From an uncultured Bacteroidales bacterium (GTDB lineage: Bacteria; Bacteroidota; Bacteroidia; Bacteroidales; Paludibacteraceae): 46,431 bases of DNA. The translations under genes were made by a program, and so were the position numbers. The notes beneath the pieces were generated by a model. That model had not been told where the DNA came from. It searched no databases and was given only the letters and a program-made list of their open reading frames with translations. The stretch lies in the NCBI GenBank assembly GCA_902798385.1, contig CADBWK010000013.1, forward strand, positions 1 to 46,431, given 5' to 3'. Positions 36,305-43,536 of the stretch are shown here, in pieces. Position 1 is the first letter of the stretch. Each line of letters begins with the position of its first letter.

Positions 36305-36625
36305 TCATGCTGCGATTCCGGTTCTCATTACCTCTTTATATAACATCGAATCCTCTCCGCGTTCAATGAGCACCGGCTCTATCAATAAGCTCACCTTGTC
36401 CGCATCCATTCCCAGTTGTACCGAAGCATCCAACCATTGGTCGTCTTTGATTTCCGGAACAATGACAGCCACATCAATATCGCTCCACGGATTGGCAGAA
36501 CCTTTTGCATATGAGCCGAACATACGCACCTCAATTTCATGGTCGAAACGAGGAGCGATCACTTGCTTGTAGCGACGCACAAGCCCGAGGGCCTCATTTA
36601 ATGTCAGAACCGTTGGAGTATCCAT
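36305..36625 (-). CDS. MNT-domain antitoxin (minimal nucleotidyltransferase)
   Basis: 106 residues. The signature GSYAKGSANPWSDIDVAVI (G-S-x(10)-D-x-D) is complete at about residues 37-55. In HEPN-MNT modules this protein transfers AMP to the HEPN RNase and silences it. The start overlaps the HEPN gene by 22 bp. Confidence 0.88.
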   Translation of the reverse strand: MDTPTVLTLNEALGLVRRYKQVIAPRFDHEIEVRMFGSYAKGSANPWSDIDVAVIVPEIKDDQWLDASVQLGMDADKVSLLIEPVLIERGEDSMLYKEVMRTGIAA

Positions 36626-36996
36626 TGTTTCATCTGTTTAGTTTGTTCCAATAATTGATGTGTATTGGTTTCGTTTAGAGAGGCTGCAATCCTGCTTTTG
36701 TACTCACGATAACGTGCCTCAATATTCATCTCACGTATAGTTGTCAAAAAGATTCGTTGTTCCTCTGTTAATTTATCATATAACCCACAACCTTCTGCCA
36801 AACGTTTGTGATCATGAATATAAGGAGGATCATCATCACGAGTCGCTACCCAATATGCTTTCAGCGCCTTCTCCAATACCTGATGGCACATGAAAGCGGT
36901 ATATAGCCAATGCTTGGTTTTGAACAAGTCTTCCGCCACACTCATATCCTCGTCCACCAATTCAAGCCACCTTTCTATAACACTTTCTTTTGACAT
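36604..36996 (-). CDS. HEPN-domain toxin
   Basis: 130 residues, all helical. The HEPN pattern is clear: WLELVDEDMSVAEDLF, TAFMCHQVLEKALKAYWVA and a later RYREYKSRIAA. HEPN proteins paired with MNT are RNases or other toxins. I cannot point with certainty to the usual R-x(4-6)-H motif: REYK at the expected place has no His nearby, so activity may differ. First gene of the pair, just downstream of repeat copy B. Confidence 0.82.
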   Translation of the reverse strand: MSKESVIERWLELVDEDMSVAEDLFKTKHWLYTAFMCHQVLEKALKAYWVATRDDDPPYIHDHKRLAEGCGLYDKLTEEQRIFLTTIREMNIEARYREYKSRIAASLNETNTHQLLEQTKQMKQWILQRF

Positions 36997-37004
36997 CTAC
37001 TAGT

Positions 37005-37165
37005 TATTTTTGATATTTTTGTGATGATTGATTATTAACTCTTAGAGTTGAGGATTATTTGGATAAAGTGATCTGTAAATCTATTTATGAGAGCACTTTA
37101 GCTAAATAAGACTCATGTACGCAGTACTAATCAATCATCTATTTTTTTTTATAATTTTTCTTTTA
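37005..37165. repeat. Dispersed repeat, copy B
   Basis: 161 bp. The core 37023-37139 has perfect 12-bp ends GATGATTGATTA and TAATCAATCATC. It lies between the HEPN start and the end of the InlB-repeat gene. Confidence 0.85.
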
Positions 37166-37171
37166 TATAAA

Positions 37172-40100
37172 CTACTCAACCATGATACCATCCGTAGTAT
37201 ACGTATGCCCACCACGAATGATATAAATGCGCCCATCAATCATGACCTTATTGGTGATCGGTGATTGGTGATCGGTGATTGATTCAAATCCTTCCGTCTT
37301 CTTATGCGCCGTGTATGTCGCATAATATGCCGCATCACTCGTCACAGCCGTCACTCTCGGCGACCAGCCTGCGAAGGTGTAGATATACTCTTCATCATCC
37401 TCCTTAGTCGGTGCCTCTCCTTGGTAAGCCGGCACTACGCCATAGGCTACCAACTGGTTCTCCAACTCCGTACCATCCTCATCCAGGAACTGCACCGTGT
37501 ACATATTCACTACCGTCTTATAGACTGCCGTATAGGTGGCGTTACCCGTTACCTCGGCCAACTCCGGACTCCAGCCCGTGAAGGTATAGCTATAATGCGC
37601 ATTACCTCTCCGCTCCGGTGTACCCGTATATTGAGGCACCGTACCATACGCCACGTTCGCTTTCAGCAACTGCGCACCGTTCCAGTCCTTAAATAGGATC
37701 TCGTACTCTTTCGGTTTCTTGTTAAAGTTCGCCGTATAGTTTACATCACCCGTTACCTCCGTTATTTCCGGACTCCAGCCGGCGAACACGTAGTAATAAT
37801 GCTCTTCCGCCACACGCGACGGCGTGATATCGATGCTCGGCATCTCGCCATACGCCACTTCCGTGGACTTGATCACCGTCACGCCATCCTCAAAATAGAA
37901 GGTCACCGTGTACTTATTGATCACACTGTCAAACTGCGCTATATAGCTTGCCTCACCGGTTACGGTCGAAACCTCCGGACTCCAGCCCTTGAAGGTATAC
38001 GTATATTTCGCCGTGCTCTCCTTATTAATATTCGCGTGCGCGGGCGTGCTGCCATACTCCACTTCGGCTTGATCGATCACCGATCCATCATCCATCAGCC
38101 ACGTGATGGCATAACTCCGCTTTGTAGCCGTGAAGGCCGCCGTGTACGTAGCTTCGCCGGTTACCGCTACCGGCTCAGTTGTCCAGCCGGAGAAGGCATA
38201 ACTAAACTCTGCGCTGCTCTCTTTCGTCGGTGTCTCTCCGTTATAGGCAGGGATCTCGCCGTAGAGGACTGTCGCCTGACTAAGCTGCGTGCCATCCTCA
38301 TTCAGCCATGTGATCGCATAACTGCGCTTCGTTGCCGTAAAGGATGCCGTATAACTTGCTTCGCCTGTTACGGCTATTGGCTCAGTTGTCCAGCCGGAGA
38401 ACACATAACTAAACTCTGCACTGCTCTTTTTCGTCGGTGTCTCTCCGCTATAGGCAGGAATCTCGCCGTAGAGGACTGTCGTCTGGCTAAGTTGCGTGCC
38501 GTCCTCATTCAGCCATGTGATGGCATAACTCCGCTTCGTAGCGGTAAATGCCGCTGTGTACGTCGCTTCGCCTATTACCGCTACCGGCTCAGTTGTCCAG
38601 CCGGAGAACACATAACTAAACTCTGCGCTGCTCTCTTTCGTCGGTGTCTCGCCGTTATAGGCAGGGATCTCGCCGTAGGCTACCGGAGCTTGACTAAGCT
38701 GCGATCCATCCTCGTTGAGCCACGTAATCATGTACTTTCTATGCGTAGCAGTATAGATCGCAGTGTATGTTGCATCACCGGTCGCTGCGACCACCTCAGG
38801 TGACCAATTAGTGAAGGTATATTCATGCTGGGTATCAGCTATCTTTGTCGGAGTCTCATCGCATGACGGAACCTCTCCTTCTGCTACTTGTTTTGCCTCC
38901 AGCAGAGTACCATCCTCATCCAAGAACCGAATGGTATGATAACGTGGGTCGCAAGGATAGAAATAATGATTGTCTTCAAAAGATATAAGCCCCCCGCTGT
39001 TCCAAGTACCTAATATCTCTCGACGAAGCTTGGCTTGCGCATCTTCATCATACGTCTGCTCATTGCGAGACTTATAAGTCCACGTATTATTCAGCCACGT
39101 ATATTCGTTGTTTTTCACCAAAGTTCCGCCTTTATACTCTTTCTCATTTTTTGTTTGATTTACCCAACCATTATTTGCGTATTGTTCTACGATATGCTCT
39201 ATTTCATTTTCCGAACCATCATAACTGAAACTATTACGATATTCGTATACCCAATCCGAACCGCCCCACTTATAAATTATATAGAAGTTAGTCGAGCCAT
39301 TAGTATTGAATGTATATTCTGTCTTATTAGAACCTTTCCAATAATTGGTCGAGTTATCCCATCCCACGTATGTAGCTATCATACTACGACGTCCGCGCTC
39401 ATCATATCTATACTCGTTACGGATATTTCCTTTCCAACCATTATTCCATAAAAAAGATTGTTCATCTATACTTCTTTCTTGCTCATCATAGTAAACTTTA
39501 GACATGGATACCGGCTTCCAATCATTATTCTGCCATCCTTTGTATGAAGCGGTATAAAGTTGTTTCTCCATGGTAGAATTAAGATAAAGAGCCGTGTCCT
39601 TTTTCACACCAATCCATACCGAATCGCTTCCGCAATTCCATTCTGCCGTAAGCGTCTGGCGCTGACCATTGACAACATGATCGACAATATCCTTTCTGGT
39701 CATCGACTTTAATGTCCAGCGATTATTGGTCCATGTCGCTTTATGCGTCATGATATTTGTCCCTGCAGCATTGAATCTGTTGATCGTGCGCTCCACAGGA
39801 GTCCAAACGACACCATCACTCGTATATTTCGTTATGGTATCATTCTTACCACTCGTCCAGTGATAGTCTGTTCGACCGGTCGTTTGCCATGCATCATTTT
39901 GCCACGCAGAGGTAGTTTCTTTCGTTTTATTCGTTCCCGTATACTCTGTCTCGGTGCGATTAGTATTCACCCAATCTTTACTATCTGCCGACCAGGACAT
40001 CTCAATCACATCTATCGGATTGTTGCCCGAATAGGTTGTTTTCGTCCGGGTATACACACCAACCCATTCATCATTTTTCCAGTTGTAAACACAATTATCT

Positions 40101-41314
40101 ATAGTCTTTGAGCCATCATAGGCCTTGACCGTCTTGATATTATTCTCCCAACTTGTACTTGCAGCCACCCATTTGTACTGAAGTTTTACAAGCTGCTGCG
40201 TAGTGTTGTCCTTTAAGGTGTATTCTTCTTTCTTGGATCCCGTTTTAAGTCCCGTCGACTTATTGAAAGTATAATTCTCAACAAGCGTTTGATTGTTGTA
40301 CTCGTTATAGCCGGCAATCTCTCGTTTAACAATAGCCCATTCCCCATTATTCACTCCGTATTCCTCATAGAAGGTCTGCTTACCGGCAGCGTTATTAAAC
40401 TCCCAAATCTTCTTGATATTCTTCACCCAGCCGGTATTAGAACCCGTATGCTTCTCGTAATACGTATTCTTGCCGGACGTATATTCCCAAATCTCACTGG
40501 TCGAACCGGTAGAAGCCACCCACGTGCCGCCATTATACGAAGCATAGTAGACCTTCGTCAACTGATTACCCGACGCATCGTATGTACTCTCTGTCTTTTT
40601 GCCGGCCGAAGGATTTCCGTTCGTATAAGCCGTATACTGGATATCCAATGTGGTTTTGCTGGCATTATACCATTCACGGATACGCTGTGCTGTAATCACA
40701 AGCTGGTTATTACCTGCATTGCGAATATAAGTAGTATACTCCCACTCGCGACCGGCTGCATCATATGTCCAGGTCAGCTGCGCATCAGCCATCCAAGCAC
40801 CATTAATCCAAACATACGTGGTATGACGTACTTTCTTGCCTGCAGCCGTATACTCATCCTCCGTTTTTGAGGTTCCTTTCCAGTTATTGGTTGTATAGTC
40901 CCACTCATAGCTGGCAGTAAAATCGATATTGCCATTTGTGCCGGATTCTTCTTTCGACTCACCCACGCGGCTTCCATCAAGATTAACGAACCAAGTAATG
41001 GTACGGGTCGTATCTCCGTATTCATAGATGGAGACATGAGCAAGATTACCATTCTCATCGTAGGTCTGTATCGAATCAATCGGGCAGGTGCCTGCTGCAG
41101 CGCGCTTGGGCGCGCGTATAATAGCCCGATCAACCGGAGCTACATACCACTCCGGATCATTATTTACCATCGTATCCGCCACAAGAACATCCTCCTCATT
41201 GATGAGTGTATCTTCTATTGCAATCTCTTGGGCGCAGACACGAGTCGAAACAGCCGTCATCACAACGACTGCTATCGTAACCAAAATCATTTCTATGTAT
41301 CTACCTCTGCGCAT
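37172..41314 (-). CDS. Giant secreted InlB-repeat protein
   Basis: 1380 residues. Signal segment (ILVTIAVVVMTAVSTRVCA). About residues 60-780 hold many short units like YDENGNLAHVSIYEYG and WNNGWKGNIRNEYRYDERG, similar to the YD/RHS-style repeats of Bacteroidota surface proteins. Then eight InlB/Listeria-Bacteroides repeats of about 69 residues, each reading [IV]x[FW]LxEDGtxLxxxxVxYGxxPxY ... YxFxGWxPE. Repeats 2-4 are nearly identical. The C-terminus (NKVMIDGRIYIIRGGHTYTTDGIMVE) resembles the end of the FG-GAP giant. A heptamer tract precedes it. It is probably a surface adhesin; the ligand is unknown. An 81-residue gene lies directly upstream. Confidence 0.83.
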   Translation of the reverse strand: MRRGRYIEMILVTIAVVVMTAVSTRVCAQEIAIEDTLINEEDVLVADTMVNNDPEWYVAPVDRAIIRAPKRAAAGTCPIDSIQTYDENGNLAHVSIYEYGDTTRTITWFVNLDGSRVGESKEESGTNGNIDFTASYEWDYTTNNWKGTSKTEDEYTAAGKKVRHTTYVWINGAWMADAQLTWTYDAAGREWEYTTYIRNAGNNQLVITAQRIREWYNASKTTLDIQYTAYTNGNPSAGKKTESTYDASGNQLTKVYYASYNGGTWVASTGSTSEIWEYTSGKNTYYEKHTGSNTGWVKNIKKIWEFNNAAGKQTFYEEYGVNNGEWAIVKREIAGYNEYNNQTLVENYTFNKSTGLKTGSKKEEYTLKDNTTQQLVKLQYKWVAASTSWENNIKTVKAYDGSKTIDNCVYNWKNDEWVGVYTRTKTTYSGNNPIDVIEMSWSADSKDWVNTNRTETEYTGTNKTKETTSAWQNDAWQTTGRTDYHWTSGKNDTITKYTSDGVVWTPVERTINRFNAAGTNIMTHKATWTNNRWTLKSMTRKDIVDHVVNGQRQTLTAEWNCGSDSVWIGVKKDTALYLNSTMEKQLYTASYKGWQNNDWKPVSMSKVYYDEQERSIDEQSFLWNNGWKGNIRNEYRYDERGRRSMIATYVGWDNSTNYWKGSNKTEYTFNTNGSTNFYIIYKWGGSDWVYEYRNSFSYDGSENEIEHIVEQYANNGWVNQTKNEKEYKGGTLVKNNEYTWLNNTWTYKSRNEQTYDEDAQAKLRREILGTWNSGGLISFEDNHYFYPCDPRYHTIRFLDEDGTLLEAKQVAEGEVPSCDETPTKIADTQHEYTFTNWSPEVVAATGDATYTAIYTATHRKYMITWLNEDGSQLSQAPVAYGEIPAYNGETPTKESSAEFSYVFSGWTTEPVAVIGEATYTAAFTATKRSYAITWLNEDGTQLSQTTVLYGEIPAYSGETPTKKSSAEFSYVFSGWTTEPIAVTGEASYTASFTATKRSYAITWLNEDGTQLSQATVLYGEIPAYNGETPTKESSAEFSYAFSGWTTEPVAVTGEATYTAAFTATKRSYAITWLMDDGSVIDQAEVEYGSTPAHANINKESTAKYTYTFKGWSPEVSTVTGEASYIAQFDSVINKYTVTFYFEDGVTVIKSTEVAYGEMPSIDITPSRVAEEHYYYVFAGWSPEITEVTGDVNYTANFNKKPKEYEILFKDWNGAQLLKANVAYGTVPQYTGTPERRGNAHYSYTFTGWSPELAEVTGNATYTAVYKTVVNMYTVQFLDEDGTELENQLVAYGVVPAYQGEAPTKEDDEEYIYTFAGWSPRVTAVTSDAAYYATYTAHKKTEGFESITDHQSPITNKVMIDGRIYIIRGGHTYTTDGIMVE
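37251..37286. repeat. Heptamer tandem repeat in the InlB-repeat gene
   Basis: GGTGATC, GGTGATT, GGTGATC, GGTGATT, GATTC. It encodes SITDHQSPITNK in the linker before the C-terminal tag. Confidence 0.8.
38115..38730 (-). repeat. Three nearly identical 205-bp units
   Basis: The DNA of InlB repeats 2, 3 and 4 (starting about 38117, 38321, 38524) differs by few bases, while the flanking repeats are diverged. A recent amplification. Confidence 0.75.
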
Positions 41315-41347
41315 TTTGCGTTTAATCTTCTTTTATCTCTTATTTAT

Positions 41348-41593
41348 CTACTTGCGTATGTAACGCTTTATTTCATCATCTACAATTCCCCAATAACACC
41401 ATTTTCCATCTCCTCCCAAGTCCCAGGGACATGTCAGTTCGATTTGACGATATGGTATAGAATCTTCTCTTTTAGCGGCTACTGCCACGTGCTCACATCT
41501 ACGAAACCGTCGATGACTAAGTTGTTTCCCTTTCTTTCTGGATTTACAACAGGTCCATGTACCGGAAGGAATCCTTTTTCTACTTTTACTCAT
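41348..41593 (-). CDS. Small basic protein, 81 residues
   Basis: From ATG41593 the protein is MSKSRKRIPSGTWTCCKSRK, rich in Arg/Lys and Cys, then RRFRRCEHVAVAAKR, and a C-terminal CPWDLGGDGKWCYWGIVDDE. No signal peptide. I do not recognise the family, though the DGKxYWG ending occurs in small Bacteroidota proteins. The start codon is buried in a 16-bp hairpin. The giant gene begins 33 bp later, so the two share a message. It could regulate the adhesin, but nothing shows that directly. Confidence 0.55.
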   Translation of the reverse strand: MSKSRKRIPSGTWTCCKSRKKGKQLSHRRFRRCEHVAVAAKREDSIPYRQIELTCPWDLGGDGKWCYWGIVDDEIKRYIRK

Positions 41594-41651
41594 TGTCTCT
41601 AATGTTGCGAGCCACACCGCATGTAGCTCTGTTAAACATTACGAGACAATG
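41591..41651 (-). promoter_or_regulatory. Hairpin containing the start codon of the 81-residue gene
   Basis: CATTGTCTC (41591-41599) pairs with GAGACAATG (41643-41651) and TAATGTT (41600-41606) with AACATTA (41635-41641), with one bulged base; an inner GAGC/GCTC stem is also possible. The ATG of the small gene is at the foot of the stem, so folding would hide it. Confidence 0.65.
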
Positions 41652-41725
41652 TGATTTTGAGTTAATATCCTTGTTGTTTTCTTCATATTTACCTTATATT
41701 ATCTGCGTTAGACAAATATTTTTTG

Positions 41726-41850
41726 TATTTTTGTGATGATTGATTTTAACTCTTTGAGTTGAGGATTATTTGGATAAAGTGATCTGTAAATCTATTTATG
41801 AGAGCACTTTAGCTAAATAAAACTCATGTACGCAGTACTAATCAATCATC
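41726..41850. repeat. Dispersed repeat, copy C
   Basis: 125 bp. The core 41735-41850 is highly similar to copies A and B; the AT-rich right tail of A and B is missing. It lies downstream of a promoter and so inside the leader of the adhesin message. Confidence 0.85.
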
Positions 41851-41917
41851 ATGTTTTTTATGTATTTTTTTCTTTGCTCACGCGCTCGTATATACGCGTA
41901 GTATTCAAAATCGGGCA

Positions 41918-41948
41918 CAAAATTACGAAAAAAAAATCAAACCGCAAA
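41918..41948 (-). promoter_or_regulatory. Promoter of the InlB-repeat gene unit
   Basis: On the minus strand, TTTG (41948-41945), 19 bp, then TAATTTTG (41925-41918). The leader to ATG41593 is about 320 nt and includes repeat copy C and the start-codon hairpin. Confidence 0.65.
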
Positions 41949-42081
41949 GAAAAAAAACAAAAAAATGCGAAAAAGTACGATTTTGTTATCCAAATTCAAC
42001 AAAACTCGCTTTCTCTTCCGCCTTACAACATGAATGTTGCGTTTTTTCGCCACGAAATATTGCCTTTTGAAATGGAAAAGA

Positions 42082-43338
42082 TTATTGATCAATAGTCGTT
42101 TGGTCTAATAGAAAATCATAGATACTGGCAATAGTAATGCCCTTCTCATTGCGATGTAGCTTGATTCGGTCACCCACTATTATCAGTTTGTGGAACTCAT
42201 CTTTAATTTGGCATAAAGAGTTTTGTTCCTGTTTCATCTTTGCCTCGTCCGGCATACGCCATGCGGATTGGATATAATACCGTTTAGAGCCCATATTGCA
42301 TACAAAATCCACCTCCAAAGTCACGCGTTGCTGAACGCCCTTTTCATCCCGTACACGAATATTCACATTCCCGACATCTACCCTGAAGCCACGTCCACGC
42401 AGATCGTTGTAGAGCGCATTCTCCATGATATGATTCTCTTCGAATTGCCGGAACGATAATATGGCATTTCTTAAACCGCAGTCTTTGAAATAGTATTTGG
42501 ACGATGAACCGATATATTGCCTGCCTTTTATGTCATATCGCTCCGATTTCTCAATCAAGAAGGCATCTTGCAGGTATCCGATATAGGTATCAATGGTTTT
42601 ATCGGTAATATTCTGCAGTCGCTTGATACTTTTGAAGGTATTGGCTATGGTGGTCGGACTCATCAGACTCCCGACACCGGAAGCCAGCACACGAACCAGT
42701 TCCTCAAACTCCGCTTTATTCTCGATGGTATGCCGCTCATATATATCCCTCAGATACACCGTTCTGTATAAACGCTCAAGATACGCCGCTTTCTTGTCAT
42801 CGCCTTTTATGGACAACAATTTAGGCAGCCCCCCATACATGTAGTATTCTTGCAGACCATCCGCTTTGTCTCCATCGTAGGCAGTCATAAACTCTTCAAA
42901 CGACAACGGGTATACATGTATTTCATCACTACGTCCTCTAAACTCCGTCGCTATATCCGAACTCAAGAAATGACTGTTACTGCCGGTTACATACACATCC
43001 GCATTCTCCTTAAGCACCAACGAACCAAGCATCTCCACAAAATCCACCACACGCTGCACCTCATCAATAATGATATAGTACTGCTCGTCATCACGCATCT
43101 TTTTATCCACCCACTCCAACAAATAATCAGGATCACGGAAGGCCTTATTCTGACGTCCTTCCAAATCAATCACAAGAATATGATCTGTCGGGACTCCTTG
43201 CTCTAACAAGTGAGCGCGGAACAAAGTCTTCAATAGATACGACTTGCCGGCACGGCGTATGCCGGATACCACTTTGATTAGACCATTGTTCTGTGCGTCA
43301 ATAAGTTGACGCATGTAAGTAGGGCGTAATATATTCAT
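42082..43338 (-). CDS. AAA ATPase with DUF4143
   Basis: 418 residues. P-loop GIRRAGKSYLLK at about 26-37, Walker B YYIIIDEVQRV at about 88-98, sensor-like VYVTGSNSHFLSSDIATEFRGR, and a C-terminal DUF4143 region (YIGSSSKYYFKDCGLRNAIL, then VTLEVDFVCN resembling a nuclease-like fold). Such genes are widespread and strain-variable in Bacteroidota; their function is not settled. It is monocistronic with its own promoter and a palindrome in the leader. Confidence 0.88.
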   Translation of the reverse strand: MNILRPTYMRQLIDAQNNGLIKVVSGIRRAGKSYLLKTLFRAHLLEQGVPTDHILVIDLEGRQNKAFRDPDYLLEWVDKKMRDDEQYYIIIDEVQRVVDFVEMLGSLVLKENADVYVTGSNSHFLSSDIATEFRGRSDEIHVYPLSFEEFMTAYDGDKADGLQEYYMYGGLPKLLSIKGDDKKAAYLERLYRTVYLRDIYERHTIENKAEFEELVRVLASGVGSLMSPTTIANTFKSIKRLQNITDKTIDTYIGYLQDAFLIEKSERYDIKGRQYIGSSSKYYFKDCGLRNAILSFRQFEENHIMENALYNDLRGRGFRVDVGNVNIRVRDEKGVQQRVTLEVDFVCNMGSKRYYIQSAWRMPDEAKMKQEQNSLCQIKDEFHKLIIVGDRIKLHRNEKGITIASIYDFLLDQTTIDQ

Positions 43339-43386
43339 GTTAATATATTTATTGGTTTCTTATAGTACTATTGTTCTACGAAAATC

Positions 43387-43400
43387 TGTCACATGTGACA
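43387..43400. promoter_or_regulatory. Palindromic operator TGTCACATGTGACA
   Basis: A perfect 14-bp palindrome lying 20-30 bp downstream of the -7 box of the ATPase promoter. Its position, just after the predicted transcription start, is that of a repressor site. Confidence 0.6.
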
Positions 43401-43421
43401 CTTTTCCGTAAAAATCCGCTG

Positions 43422-43452
43422 CAAAATTACTACAAATATTTGGAATACACAA
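43422..43452 (-). promoter_or_regulatory. Promoter of the AAA ATPase gene
   Basis: On the minus strand, TTG (43452-43450), 20 bp, then TAATTTTG (43429-43422). Confidence 0.7.
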
Positions 43453-43500
43453 GGATTTAACGGTAAAAAATTAAAATTATTTATATTTTTAGTGGGTTTA

Positions 43501-43528
43501 CAAAAAAAAAACCGGCTCGTTAGAGCCG
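43501..43528 (-). terminator. Intrinsic terminator of the rpoA-rplQ-aspS unit
   Basis: CGGCTC (43513-43518), loop GTTA, GAGCCG (43523-43528), followed on the minus strand by about ten T. It starts 9 bp after the aspS stop. Confidence 0.9.
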
Positions 43529-43536
43529 ATTCTTTA

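Noticed and set aside
36110-41850. Dispersed repeats as integron attC sites
   Set aside because: No RYYYAAC/GTTRRRY core at either end and no integrase in the window; kept only as a broad cassette idea.
41826-42095. Rightward 89-codon frame
   Set aside because: It starts inside repeat copy C and runs through a promoter and poly-A tracts; Lys-rich noise.
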